The notes: generated by a model not told the origin, from the sequence alone. DNA of 64,000 bases from Chryseobacterium panacisoli (GCF_008274625.1 NZ_VTRU01000005.1:62001-126000); one strand, 5' to 3'. Positions 40,676 through 49,292 are shown, counted from the stretch's first letter. Numbers and translations are program-made.

Positions 40676-42271
40676 TTACAGTAACAATGTTAATGGACTT
40701 TCTAAATATGTTCTTAATGTCTGTAAGAATTGAGCACCTGTAGCTCCATCTACCACTCTGTGGTCACATGCCAATGAAAGTTTCATTGTATTTCCAACTA
40801 CGATCTGACCATCTTTTACAATTGGTTTCTCGATAATTGCTCCTACTGAAAGGATGGCAGAGTTTGGCTGGTTGATGATACTTGTAAACGTTTCAATTCC
40901 GAACATTCCTAAGTTAGAAATAGAGAATGTAGATCCTTCCATTTCGTTAGCCTTAAGACCTTTGCTCTTAGCTCTTGAGGCCATATCTTTTACGGATGCA
41001 GAAATCTGGGTATACGTCATCTGATCTGTATTTTTCAATACAGGAACTACCAATCCGTCAGGAATAGCTACTGCTACACCAATATTGATATTTCCTCTGT
41101 GGATGATCTTATCACCTGCCCAGCTTGAATTTACCTGAGGGTGTTTTCTTAAAGCAATTGCAGTAGCTTTAATGATCATATCATTGAAAGAGATCTTAGT
41201 ATCAGGTAAAGAATTGATTTCTTTTCTTGCTTCAATAGCTTTATCCATGTTGATCTCAACCATCAGATAGTAATGAGGAGCAGAGAATTTACTTTCAGAA
41301 AGACGTTTTGCAATAATATTTCTTACCTGAGAGTTTGGAGTCTCTGTATCTTCACCCTGTACAAAGCTTACTGCAACCGGAGCAGCACTTGCTGTCGGAG
41401 CTGAAGCAGCTGATTTCGCAGCTGGCTGATAGTTTTCAATATCTTTTTTAACAATTCTTCCATTTTCACCAGATCCCTGAACACTGTGGATATCAACTCC
41501 TTTATCCTGGGCCATTTTCTTAGCCAGTGGAGAGATTGCTACTCTGTCAGAAGATGAAGAGTCTGCAGCAGGAGCCGCTTTTTCTTCTGGTTTAGCTTCT
41601 GCTTTTTGTTCAGCTGGTTTTTCAGTTGATGCAGCTGCAGCTTTTGGAGCGCCTACAGCAGAGACATCTGTTCCTGCAGGACCAATGATTGCTAATACAG
41701 AATCAACCGGAGCAGCACCTCCTTCTTCTACACCCTGCTTCAATAATACTCCATTGAATTCAGACTCAAAATCCTGTACTGCTTTATCTGTTTCGATCTC
41801 AGCAAGAAGATCTCCTTCTTTCACTGTATCTCCAACATTTTTGTGCCATTTAGCTACTTTACCTTCTGTCATTGTATCAGAAAGTCTTGGCATTGTAATA
41901 ACTTCTACTCCAGCCGGAACTTCTGTTGCAGCAGGTGTAGCAGTTTCTGCTTTAGGCTGTTCTTCTGATTTTTTTTCTTCAGTTCCTGCAGCGGGAGCAG
42001 CAGCTCCACCTGTCAATCCTGAAATATCTTCTCCTTCATTCCCGATAATAGCCAAAACAGAGTCTACAGCAGCAGCACCTCCTTCTTCTACGCCTACGTA
42101 TAAAAGGGTACCTTCTATTTCAGATTCAAAATCCTGAACAGCTTTATCGGTTTCAATTTCCGCTAAAATATCTCCTTCTTTTACTTTATCTCCTACTTTT
42201 TTATGCCATTTTGCCACTTTACCTTCCGTCATAGTGTCGGACAGGCGGGGCATCGTAATTACTTCTGCCAT
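40676..42271 (-). CDS. aceF: pyruvate dehydrogenase E2 (dihydrolipoamide acetyltransferase)
   Basis: A 531-residue core enzyme of the pyruvate dehydrogenase complex. Two lipoyl domains (about 1-77 and 123-199) carry the lipoylated Lys in ETDKAVQDFES. They are followed by Ala/Pro/Glu-rich linkers, a peripheral-subunit-binding domain (SPLAKKMAQDKGVDIHSVQGSGENGRIVKKD), and the catalytic acyltransferase domain with HRVVDGATGAQFL. It moves acetyl groups from E1 to CoA. The two lipoyl domains are also nearly identical at DNA level. It lies 86 bases downstream of E1-alpha on the same strand. Confidence 0.96.
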   Translation of the reverse strand: MAEVITMPRLSDTMTEGKVAKWHKKVGDKVKEGDILAEIETDKAVQDFESEIEGTLLYVGVEEGGAAAVDSVLAIIGNEGEDISGLTGGAAAPAAGTEEKKSEEQPKAETATPAATEVPAGVEVITMPRLSDTMTEGKVAKWHKNVGDTVKEGDLLAEIETDKAVQDFESEFNGVLLKQGVEEGGAAPVDSVLAIIGPAGTDVSAVGAPKAAAASTEKPAEQKAEAKPEEKAAPAADSSSSDRVAISPLAKKMAQDKGVDIHSVQGSGENGRIVKKDIENYQPAAKSAASAPTASAAPVAVSFVQGEDTETPNSQVRNIIAKRLSESKFSAPHYYLMVEINMDKAIEARKEINSLPDTKISFNDMIIKATAIALRKHPQVNSSWAGDKIIHRGNINIGVAVAIPDGLVVPVLKNTDQMTYTQISASVKDMASRAKSKGLKANEMEGSTFSISNLGMFGIETFTSIINQPNSAILSVGAIIEKPIVKDGQIVVGNTMKLSLACDHRVVDGATGAQFLQTLRTYLESPLTLLL

Positions 42272-42357
42272 AATTTTCTAATATGATAATTTGTTAATGT
42301 GATGATGAGAGAATTAAAAAATCTAATTCATTTTCAAATTCTCAAATTATCTAATTA

Positions 42358-43359
42358 TTAATTTTCTAATTTGTCTAGGAATGGATAGTTTTCCTGAGCA
42401 TATACATACTCATAGATCTTTTCTGCTTCTGGATATGGAGAATTTTCCATAAATTCGATACACTCCTCAACGAAGTCTCTTGACTTATTATCCATAGCTT
42501 CCAAGTCTGCTTCCGTAGCCCATCCGTTTTCTAAAATTCTGTGCTTTACAAGCTCAATTGGGTCATCATTTTTATGAATAGCCACTTCTTCTTTAGATCT
42601 GTATGGTTCAGCATCAGACATAGAGTGTCCTCTGTATCGGTATGTTCTTGCTTCAATGAATGTAGGTCCGTCTCCTCTTCTTGCTCTTTCAATAGCCTCA
42701 TAAGCAGCTTCAGCTACTTTTACAGGATCCATTGCATCTACAGCAAGACAAGGCATTTCGTATCCTAATCCTAATTTATAGATATCTTCGTGATTGGCAG
42801 TTCTTTTTACAGAAGTTCCCATTGCATATTGGTTGTTTTCTACCACAAATACTACAGGAAGCTTCCAGTTCATTGCCATGTTGAAGGTCTCATGTAAAGA
42901 ACCTTGTCTTGCAGCTCCGTCTCCAAAGAAACAGATGTTCACTGCTTTTCTGTCAAAATATTTATCTGCAAAAGCAATACCTGCACCCAAAGGAATTTGT
43001 CCTCCAACGATACCATGTCCTCCGTAAAAACGGTGCTCTTTACTGAAAATGTGCATAGATCCACCCATACCTCCGGATGTACCTGTAGCCTTACCGCAAA
43101 GTTCAGCCATAATTCTTTTAGGATCTACGCCCATCGCCATTGGATGGATGTGGCATCTGTAAGCAGTAATCATACTATCCTTTGTAAGATCCATAGCATG
43201 TGTGAATCCTGCAGGGATAGCTTCCTGACCGTTATACAAATGTAAAAAACCTCTGATCTTTTGTTTTAGGTAAAGAGAACGGCATTTGTCTTCAAACCTT
43301 CTCCACATTGTCATATCTTCATACCACTTCAGGTATACCTCTTTAGAAAATTCTTTCAT
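42358..43359 (-). CDS. pdhA: pyruvate dehydrogenase E1 component, alpha subunit
   Basis: A 333-residue thiamine-diphosphate enzyme subunit. The ThDP motif runs from FFGDGAARQGSLHETFNMA to VFVVENNQYAMGTS; the phosphorylation-loop-like segment YRYRGHSMSDAEPYR and the entry motif RMAELCGKATGTSGGMGGSMH-type region (here MAELCGKATGTSGGMGGSMH) are present. It decarboxylates pyruvate with E1-beta, whose gene is not in this window next to it. A TAnnTTTG box at 43397 marks its own promoter. Confidence 0.96.
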   Translation of the reverse strand: MKEFSKEVYLKWYEDMTMWRRFEDKCRSLYLKQKIRGFLHLYNGQEAIPAGFTHAMDLTKDSMITAYRCHIHPMAMGVDPKRIMAELCGKATGTSGGMGGSMHIFSKEHRFYGGHGIVGGQIPLGAGIAFADKYFDRKAVNICFFGDGAARQGSLHETFNMAMNWKLPVVFVVENNQYAMGTSVKRTANHEDIYKLGLGYEMPCLAVDAMDPVKVAEAAYEAIERARRGDGPTFIEARTYRYRGHSMSDAEPYRSKEEVAIHKNDDPIELVKHRILENGWATEADLEAMDNKSRDFVEECIEFMENSPYPEAEKIYEYVYAQENYPFLDKLEN

Positions 43360-43396
43360 GTGTTAGCTCTTGCTTTTTTATGATGAAATAGTTGAG

Positions 43397-43404
43397 CAAA
43401 ATTA
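43397..43404 (-). promoter_or_regulatory. -7 promoter box (TAATTTTG) of pdhA
   Basis: Exact TAnnTTTG on the minus strand, 37 bases before the pdhA ATG, directly downstream of the small open frame 43422-43598. Confidence 0.5.
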
Positions 43405-43421
43405 TGAAAAAAACTTTGTTT

Positions 43422-43598
43422 TTATTCTATACATAGATAACTTTTCGTTTTTTCTGTAAAATCTATTTGCAGGCCGAACGGATTATTCTTAATTTTCGAC
43501 CCCTGGAAAGACTGATGAAGCAGCACTTTATCCTTTACATTCTTACCACGATATATGAGGAATCTGCCTATCCATGTGGCTTTTCTGAAACAATACAT
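43422..43598 (-). CDS. possible small basic protein, 58 aa
   Basis: An ATG-started frame of 58 codons on the minus strand: MYCFRKATWIGRFLIYRGKN, then VKDKVLLHQSFQGSKIKNNP, ending TKSYLCIE. It has protein-like composition, with balanced charged and hydrophobic residues and no low-complexity run, and sits alone in the 317-base gap between pdhA and the NIPSNAP-like gene. I do not recognise the family and found no exact promoter box for it. It may be a real short gene or a remnant. Confidence 0.35.
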   Translation of the reverse strand: MYCFRKATWIGRFLIYRGKNVKDKVLLHQSFQGSKIKNNPFGLQIDFTEKTKSYLCIE

Positions 43599-43676
43599 AA
43601 TTAGGAGATCTCAGGATTTGGTACTTTTTGCTCTACTATTTCTTTCCTCTTTAATTATTGTTAATATATCTTTTGG

Positions 43677-44108
43677 TTATTTTAATAGCTTCTTTTCCGG
43701 AGAAAAATCTGTAAGTTTCAGGGTTCTGTCTTCAATTTCATTAACGAAATTACCATATTGTTTCGCTGTTCTGGCTTTAATCTCCTTCCATTCTTTATCT
43801 GCCATAAATCCTTCCCATGCAGTTTTCATTGCATTTTCATCTTTCCATTCAAGCAGGTATACAAATTCTGTTTTTTCCCTGAATTCCGATTCCCAGGTTG
43901 CTACAATGGTAAAACCGTATTTTTTCATTATCCTGAGCGCATGATCCCGGAAACGGTCCAGAAAAACCTGCTTATTCTCTTTGGGAACCTCATAAATTCT
44001 TAACTGATGTACAGGGGCCGGCATCGCAGAAATATTTTCATGAGAAAGCTTTTGTCCAAAAGTAAAATAACCTGCAATGATCAAAAGGAATGTGAATAGA
44101 TGTTTCAT
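43677..44108 (-). CDS. exported NIPSNAP-family protein
   Basis: A 143-residue protein with a signal peptide (MKHLFTFLLIIAGYFTFGQ) and a dimeric ferredoxin-like alpha/beta domain: VHQLRIYEVPKENKQVFLDRFRDHALRIMKKYGFTIVATWESE then YLLEWKDENAMKTAWEGFMADKEWKEI. This matches the NIPSNAP pattern. Role unknown. It is monocistronic. Confidence 0.85.
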   Translation of the reverse strand: MKHLFTFLLIIAGYFTFGQKLSHENISAMPAPVHQLRIYEVPKENKQVFLDRFRDHALRIMKKYGFTIVATWESEFREKTEFVYLLEWKDENAMKTAWEGFMADKEWKEIKARTAKQYGNFVNEIEDRTLKLTDFSPEKKLLK

Positions 44109-44284
44109 TATATAAGGATTAAAACTGATTAGTTAAAGGTATACATTTTCGGTAAAATTTAATATTAATTTAAATAGCAGAAAAATATTTTATTTTATCA
44201 AAAGTAACTGAAATCCAATCATTTTCATATTATTCAGCTCCTTTCACACCTCTGTTTTCCATTTGTTTTTTGGGGTTATAATGG

Positions 44285-44292
44285 TATATTTG
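44285..44292 (+). promoter_or_regulatory. -7 promoter box (TATATTTG) of the PAP2-like/BlaI/DUF4153 unit
   Basis: Exact TAnnTTTG ending 16 bases before the ATG at 44309, so the TTG at 44303 is not needed as a start. Confidence 0.5.
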
Positions 44293-44308
44293 ATTTTTAA
44301 ACTTGATT

Positions 44309-44911
44309 ATGGAAGAAAAACAGTCTTCATTGCTACATAAAATTTCAAAAGTCATTTCTGATTTTTTTAATCCATTGGTCTCTCTGATCATTTTCTTTAC
44401 ATTTATGAGCATCAGGGAATACACCCTTAAAGATTCTATGATGTACTTCATTCCCATATTAGCAATGATTATTATTCCAGTTGTCATTTGGCTGGTGTGG
44501 AATGTGAAAACAGGAAGGTATACCAATATGGATGTCTCCAACCGGGTTCAAAGGAAAACATTGTACATATTTATTGCAGCCTGTGTGATTGCTTATCTTC
44601 TTTTCCATTATATCAGAAACGGATCTGTTGATCTTGTCATGCTGTTTATTTTAATTCTTCTTTTTGCCTTACAGATCAGCAATCTTTTCATCAAAAGCTC
44701 GATGCATACCGCATTCAATATATTTGTAGCAGCCTTATTTTTTAGCCTTGACTGGAAAATGGGTCTGCTATGGCTGGGAATTGCCACTTTGGTTGGGATT
44801 ACCCGGGTTATTTTAAAAAGACATACCGTAAAAGAGGTATTTATGGGAGCCGGAATAGCTTTTATGGTATCTTTTATCTATCTTTATTGCAATATTCAAT
44901 TTCAACATTAG
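44309..44911 (+). CDS. PAP2-like membrane protein
   Basis: A 200-residue membrane protein with about six helices. The conserved signature region of PAP2 phosphatases can be seen in part: SSMHTAFNIFVAALFF (SxH) and RVILKRHTVKEVFMGAGIAF (RxxxxxHxxxD-like, but with Glu for Asp and no full KxxxxxxRP motif). It is therefore PAP2-like and may lack or alter catalysis. It is followed after eight bases by a BlaI-like regulator. Confidence 0.75.
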   Translation: MEEKQSSLLHKISKVISDFFNPLVSLIIFFTFMSIREYTLKDSMMYFIPILAMIIIPVVIWLVWNVKTGRYTNMDVSNRVQRKTLYIFIAACVIAYLLFHYIRNGSVDLVMLFILILLFALQISNLFIKSSMHTAFNIFVAALFFSLDWKMGLLWLGIATLVGITRVILKRHTVKEVFMGAGIAFMVSFIYLYCNIQFQH

Positions 44912-44919
44912 AATACTCT

Positions 44920-45429
44920 ATGAAAATAAATCATCTTACTGCCGCAGAAGAAAACTTTATGAAGCTGTTTTGGAAAATGGAATCTTTCTATCTGAAGGAC
45001 GTTATGGAGCAGCATCCGGAACCTAAACCACACCAGAATACGGTTTCCACTTATTTGAAAATACTGGTTGAGAAAGGCTACCTATCCACCGTAAAAGAAG
45101 GAAGAATTTTCAAATACACAGTACTTGTTCCTCTGGAAGGATATAAAAAATTCCTATTGAAAGAACTATCGAATACCTTCTTTAATAATTCTGGGAAGGA
45201 GATTCTGGAACTTTTATTAAACGAAAAATTAATTTCCCAGGAAGATATGAAAGGATATTTTGACTTAAAAATCGAAATAAAACCATCAAAAGTTGAAGAA
45301 CCAAAGTTTGAAATTGCTGAAGAAATCTTAAGTCCTAAAAAAGAGAAGAAGGCTAAAGGAAAAGAGAAAGAAAAGGAGAAAGAAAAGGAGAAGGAGAAGG
45401 ACAAAAAGAAAAAGAAGAAAAAAGATTAA
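44920..45429 (+). CDS. BlaI/MecI-like regulator with Lys/Glu-rich tail
   Basis: A 169-residue protein. Residues 1-75 are the winged helix of the BlaI/MecI/CopY family (LTAAEENFMKLFWKMESFYLKDVMEQ, HQNTVSTYLKILVEKGYLSTVKEGRIFKYTVLV). Residues about 80-115 form the dimerisation helices. The last 45 are a low-complexity Lys/Glu tail (for example KEKEKEKEKEKEKDKKKKKKK) encoded by GA-rich hexamer repeats. No BlaR/MecR-type membrane peptidase is next to it. The start at 44920 gives the standard family N-terminus. Confidence 0.88.
   Translation: MKINHLTAAEENFMKLFWKMESFYLKDVMEQHPEPKPHQNTVSTYLKILVEKGYLSTVKEGRIFKYTVLVPLEGYKKFLLKELSNTFFNNSGKEILELLLNEKLISQEDMKGYFDLKIEIKPSKVEEPKFEIAEEILSPKKEKKAKGKEKEKEKEKEKEKDKKKKKKKD
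45347..45423 (+). repeat. purine-rich hexamer repeat coding for the Lys/Glu tail
   Basis: Tandem GAGAAA/GAAAAG-type units on one strand, entirely purine. Changes by whole hexamers would keep the frame and alter tail length. Confidence 0.6.
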
Positions 45430-45453
45430 TCTTACTCTCAAAAACACCAAATC

Positions 45454-47238
45454 ATGAAAACAAAACTCCAGGAAACATTAAGCCGGGCCAATGAAGTCAT
45501 TTTCCGTTATCCAATGGTTCTGGCAGTGGCTTTATTAGCTGCAATCGGGGCCATCTGCATTGCTGAAACAGAGCTTGAAGAAGTTACAACGTATATTAAA
45601 TTCACGATTTGTGCCTGCCTCGGAATTTCACTGATGTTTGCCCTGAAAATGGTATCACAGAGAATCGGGAAAGAATTATTATTACAGTTATGTGGTGTTG
45701 CTTTTCTTATTGGGTTCTACTGTATCCTGCCTGATAAAAAGAATAATTTCACCGAGGTCTATGCTTATATCATTGCTGTTACCGCTCTTCTCTCCCACTT
45801 ATTGGTTTCTTTTATTCCGTTTCTTAAAAAAGACAGAGAACTCAGATTCTGGCAGTATAACAAAAATCTTTTTGTTAATTTTTTCCTTACCGTTGTATTT
45901 ACAGGCGTTTTGACCGGCGGAGTTGAATTGGCCATTTTAGCTGTTGACAAGCTTTTTGATTTTCACTTTCATCACAGAAGTTATACAGATACATTTTTTG
46001 TTCTGGCTATTTTCGGAAGCAGCTTTATTTTTCTTTTATTCAGTGATAAAGGTTTAAATAATCTCGAAAAAGATGGAACCTATCCTGTTGTTTTAAAGTT
46101 TTTTACTCAGTTTATCTTAATCCCGCTGCTGCTTATTTACGTAGCGATTCTTTATTTTTATTCTTTTAAAATCCTTATTAACTGGCAGCTTCCCAGAGGC
46201 TGGGTTTCTTATCTTGTTCTGGCTTACAGCATTGTTGGAATTCTGGCGTTGCTTCTGGTACATCCATTAAAAGAGGAACATGCAAAATCATGGGTTAAGA
46301 TATTTTCAAAAGCATTTTATTATACCATTGTTCCTTTGATTATTCTGCTTTTCACAGCTATTTTCACAAGAATTCTGGAGTATGGCTATACAGAACCAAG
46401 ATATTTTGTTTTCCTTCTCGCACTTTGGCTCCTCAGCATTGTTGTTTACTTTATTTTCAGCAGAAAGGCAACGATAAAGTTTATTCCGGTCAGCTTATTT
46501 TTATTTGGTGCTTTTGCTTTAATCTTCCCTTATTTTAATGCTTTCAGTGTTGCTAAGAGAAGTCAGAAGACTGAGCTGATGAATATTTTAAATCAAAATC
46601 AGCTGATCAGTGCCGGTAAAATTAATTTTAATAAAAAAATTACGGATACAGTCCGTAATGAGATTGCTGATAAATTTGAATTTCTGGCGGAGAGAAAACA
46701 AGGCAAATTTTTATCAAATCTTCTGAATCAAAAAGATCAGGCAGAGTTATCCGATAACATTGAAAAAGGCACATTTTACAGCATCAATTATACTATTCAA
46801 AATAAATTTTCGGATGTAAATATTACTGTTAAAAACAAGCCTTACGAACTGAACAGAATTGTTCTTGTTCCTGAAAAACAAATTATAGGAATCGAAAATT
46901 ATCAATATTTACTTTCTTTCCATCGTTACAGCAGAGATCCGCAGAAACTGAATGAAGATCAGTTTGAACTTACCGATCAGCTGACTGATAAATCTTCATT
47001 GATACTGAGACTAAATTCTAAAGAAGAAGTGGATTTCGGCCCGCAGATCATTCAGTTATTTGACGAAAATAAAAACAAGAACGGCACCGTAAAAGTTCCT
47101 GAAATAGCAATGGAATCTGATTTGGGCAAATACCACGTCAAGCTTATTTTCAATGAAATTACAAGAGAAAAATATTCTGACAATGAGCTGGCCAGCATTT
47201 ATTACGAAAATGTTTACATCCTGATCAGGTTAAAATAA
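45454..47238 (+). CDS. DUF4153 domain membrane protein
   Basis: A 594-residue protein with about 11-12 hydrophobic helices in residues 20-370, then a soluble C-terminal domain of 220 residues. The membrane part fits the DUF4153 family (DKLFDFHFHHRSYTDTFFVLAIFGSSFIFLL; LPRGWVSYLVLAYSIVGILALLLVHP). Function unknown. It lies 24 bases after the BlaI-like gene, so the three genes from 44309 likely form one transcript that ends in a strong hairpin. Confidence 0.85.
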   Translation: MKTKLQETLSRANEVIFRYPMVLAVALLAAIGAICIAETELEEVTTYIKFTICACLGISLMFALKMVSQRIGKELLLQLCGVAFLIGFYCILPDKKNNFTEVYAYIIAVTALLSHLLVSFIPFLKKDRELRFWQYNKNLFVNFFLTVVFTGVLTGGVELAILAVDKLFDFHFHHRSYTDTFFVLAIFGSSFIFLLFSDKGLNNLEKDGTYPVVLKFFTQFILIPLLLIYVAILYFYSFKILINWQLPRGWVSYLVLAYSIVGILALLLVHPLKEEHAKSWVKIFSKAFYYTIVPLIILLFTAIFTRILEYGYTEPRYFVFLLALWLLSIVVYFIFSRKATIKFIPVSLFLFGAFALIFPYFNAFSVAKRSQKTELMNILNQNQLISAGKINFNKKITDTVRNEIADKFEFLAERKQGKFLSNLLNQKDQAELSDNIEKGTFYSINYTIQNKFSDVNITVKNKPYELNRIVLVPEKQIIGIENYQYLLSFHRYSRDPQKLNEDQFELTDQLTDKSSLILRLNSKEEVDFGPQIIQLFDENKNKNGTVKVPEIAMESDLGKYHVKLIFNEITREKYSDNELASIYYENVYILIRLK

Positions 47239-47243
47239 CAGAT

Positions 47244-47280
47244 TAAAAAAAAGACTGTCCTTGTGGCAGTCTTTTTTTAT
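47244..47280. terminator. bidirectional terminator
   Basis: AAGACTG (47251-47257) pairs with CAGTCTT (47267-47273), A8 to the left and T7 to the right. It serves the DUF4153 gene and the convergent lectin gene. Confidence 0.8.
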
Positions 47281-47297
47281 TGTATATAGAAAATATT

Positions 47298-48050
47298 TTA
47301 TCTATTGGTTCCGGAACTCCATAGTGGAGTATAATCTCCGTAGATTACCAGGTTTCCGTCATTTTGTACGGAAAGCTTATTCGCTCCTCTGCGGGAAGTA
47401 TTTGAACTCCAGACAGGTTTATTATAGGAATCATATACAACAAGGTTTCCATCAGCCTGAAATTCAGCTCTGCTTCCTTTATTATCTGTTCCGGCTGCCC
47501 AGATTACATCACCACTGTCATAGGATAAAACCAGATTTCCATCATTTTGGAATGCTAAATAATAACTGCCATTAGGTGAAAATACTTTTTCTCCCTTACG
47601 GAATCTGTGTCCTGTATTTACATTACCGTTTCCACGGCCAAAGCCATTATTTCTTCCGCCATTTTTCAAATCGCTTTTTGAGGCCCATAAAGGATTTGAA
47701 CCATTATAAATCACAAGATTACCATCATCCTGAACCGTTAACCTTTCTGCTCTTCTGCCATTGGTATTAGAGCTGAAAGCAACTCCATTTCCCGGAGTAT
47801 AAACGACTAAATTGCCATCCTCCTGAAAAACAGCTCTCACCCCTTTATTATTTGTTTTAGAATCCCACATTGAGGCACCCGCTCTATTGTATAAAACCAG
47901 ATTACCGTCATTTTGAAAAATTAGATAATATCGGTTGTTACTTGCCCAATACTTTCTGTTTTGCTCCAGAGTCTGACCAGTGTAGATGTTTTGTGCATTG
48001 ATTAATAATCCACCAAACACCATCATTAATGCTAATAAATGTTTTTTCAT
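47298..48050 (-). CDS. exported tandem B-lectin (monocot mannose-binding type) protein
   Basis: A 250-residue protein: signal peptide MKKHLLALMMVFGGLLINAQ, then two B-lectin domains (about 22-125 and 145-250) joined by a Gly/Asn/Arg-rich linker (GGRNNGFGRGNGNVN). The mannose-site motif QxDxNxVxY occurs five times exactly (QNDGNLVLY, QEDGNLVVY, QDDGNLVIY, QADGNLVVY, QNDGNLVIY) and once as QNDGNLVLS. Each domain shows three sites, as in plant GNA lectins. Tandem B-lectin proteins include the lectin-like bacteriocins (LlpA), but those lack a signal peptide as I recall. Surface glycan binding is an inference. Confidence 0.88.
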   Translation of the reverse strand: MKKHLLALMMVFGGLLINAQNIYTGQTLEQNRKYWASNNRYYLIFQNDGNLVLYNRAGASMWDSKTNNKGVRAVFQEDGNLVVYTPGNGVAFSSNTNGRRAERLTVQDDGNLVIYNGSNPLWASKSDLKNGGRNNGFGRGNGNVNTGHRFRKGEKVFSPNGSYYLAFQNDGNLVLSYDSGDVIWAAGTDNKGSRAEFQADGNLVVYDSYNKPVWSSNTSRRGANKLSVQNDGNLVIYGDYTPLWSSGTNR

Positions 48051-48160
48051 TATAATTTACTTTTTGATTGATTGATAATTTTCTAAAATTATGCCAAAAC
48101 ACCTCAATATTTCAATACAAAACTCTAATCAAATGATTTACTGGAAATTAAATTGCATAA

Positions 48161-48184
48161 AAAAAGCGGCTTAAAAGCCGCTTC
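48161..48184 (-). terminator. terminator of the RRM protein gene
   Basis: AGCGGCTT / AAGCCGCT, A7 to its left, seven bases past the stop on the minus strand. Confidence 0.8.
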
Positions 48185-48190
48185 ATATTT

Positions 48191-48550
48191 TTACCAACGA
48201 TTTCCGCCGCCTCCGCCACGGTTGTTGTTACCACCATAGCCTCCGCCTCTGTTGTTGTTGTTACCATAACCTCCGCCTCTGTTGTTGTCGAAGCTTCTTC
48301 TTGGCTTCTCCTCTCTTGGCTTAGCTTCAGATACGTTTAGAGCTTTTCCGTTGAATTCTTTTTGATTAAGAGCTTCAATAGCCTGCTGTCCTTCTTCATC
48401 ACCCATCTCTACGAAACCGAAACCTCTGGAACGACCAGTTTCTCTGTCTGTAACGATTTTAGCTGATGATACGTCTCCAAATTCTGCGAATAGATCGTGC
48501 AACTCATACTCTTTAGTTGCGTAATTGATGTTTGAAACAAAAATGTTCAT
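48191..48550 (-). CDS. RRM-domain RNA-binding protein with Gly-rich tail
   Basis: A 119-residue protein. Residues 1-80 are an RNA recognition motif with RNP2 (IFVSNI) and RNP1 (RSRGFGFVEM). The tail is RGG/Asn-rich (GGGYGNNNNRGGGYGGNNN). Such short glycine-rich RRM proteins bind single-stranded RNA and often respond to cold. A TAnnTTTG box at 48629 predicts a leader of about 70 bases, AT-rich, which fits mRNAs under post-transcriptional control. Confidence 0.94.
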   Translation of the reverse strand: MNIFVSNINYATKEYELHDLFAEFGDVSSAKIVTDRETGRSRGFGFVEMGDEEGQQAIEALNQKEFNGKALNVSEAKPREEKPRRSFDNNRGGGYGNNNNRGGGYGGNNNRGGGGGNRW

Positions 48551-48628
48551 TTTAAATAAATTAAAAAATTAATAAAAATTTGGTATATAAAAGAAAAACA
48601 ACATAAATTAATGAACAAATATTGATTC

Positions 48629-48636
48629 CAAATATA
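48629..48636 (-). promoter_or_regulatory. -7 promoter box (TATATTTG) of the RRM gene
   Basis: Exact TAnnTTTG on the minus strand, 78 bases before the ATG. The long AT-rich leader 48551-48622 holds no start codon of note. Confidence 0.45.
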
Positions 48637-48829
48637 AACGTATGCAAGATACAATTAAAAATTTCAAATCAAAGCTTTTTTTACATATTTCTCACATTAT
48701 GTTGAATCTCAAAAATCAAAAAACAACACAAACATAATAAAATACACTGATTTACAAATAGTTACATTTAAAAAATCAATTATATAAAATTAGTTAATTT
48801 TTTTTAAATAAAAAAGCCTTGGACATCTA

Positions 48830-48837
48830 TAACTTTG
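48830..48837 (+). promoter_or_regulatory. -7 promoter box (TAACTTTG) of the DUF6157 gene
   Basis: Exact TAnnTTTG 41 bases before the ATG at 48879. Confidence 0.45.
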
Positions 48838-48878
48838 AAAATCCATGAGATAGTATTCTATTCAATTAAAACTCAGAA

Positions 48879-49292
48879 ATGAAACAACACACTACTAATT
48901 ACATCAACACCTTTATTGAAGTAGCCGAAGACTGTCCGGTTTCCCGGGCTCAGATTCCTCCTGAGAAAAAAGAAAAAACAATTGCCAGCCTTCAATACGA
49001 GAAGCTTATAAAAAATCCTTATCAATATTCATCAGATGATATTATTTTTGAGTGTTATGTCATTAAAAATGATATTTCAGAAAATGAAAAACAGGAAGAA
49101 AGAGAAAAATTCTTTTCCAAAGGCCAAGCCTGCCTTCGATCTTCTCCATTAGCTAAAAGATACGGATTCGGAATCCACCATAATAAAGATAAGAAAGTAG
49201 CCCTGTTTCCTGTAGAAAGCAAAGAATATCAAACATTACTGAATGACACTTCTGTTACAAAAACAAAAGCCATGCGCTCCAAAAGGAAATGA
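48879..49292 (+). CDS. DUF6157-like protein
   Basis: A 137-residue cytosolic protein with strongly conserved-looking segments: HTTNYINTFIEVAEDCPVS, PPEKKEKTIASLQYEKLI, DDIIFECYVIKN and FFSKGQACLRSSPLAKRYGFGIH. I associate these with DUF6157. No function is known. It is transcribed alone. Confidence 0.8.
   Translation: MKQHTTNYINTFIEVAEDCPVSRAQIPPEKKEKTIASLQYEKLIKNPYQYSSDDIIFECYVIKNDISENEKQEEREKFFSKGQACLRSSPLAKRYGFGIHHNKDKKVALFPVESKEYQTLLNDTSVTKTKAMRSKRK

Noticed and set aside
41685..42137. 150-codon plus-strand frame within the E2 gene
   Set aside because: Shadow of the Ala/Pro/Glu-rich linkers and lipoyl domains; composition is Ser/Thr/Pro-biased and meaningless.
41690..42260. CRISPR-like spaced repeats in the E2 gene region
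   Set aside because: The two repeats are lipoyl-domain coding copies, not short direct repeats with unique spacers; no cas gene is present anywhere in the window.
43555..43944. Plus-strand 129-codon open frame across the NIPSNAP-like gene
   Set aside because: It lies antisense to a protein with a clear signal peptide and NIPSNAP pattern; the plus-strand translation is Ser/Phe-rich without a domain.
45078..45404. Minus-strand frame rich in Phe-Ser repeats
   Set aside because: It is the antisense of the GA-rich Lys/Glu tail of the BlaI-like gene; low-complexity composition comes from that repeat.
47298..48050. LlpA-type lectin bacteriocin call
   Set aside because: The tandem B-lectin layout fits, but the signal peptide and Gly-rich linker do not match what I recall of LlpA, so only a lectin call is made.
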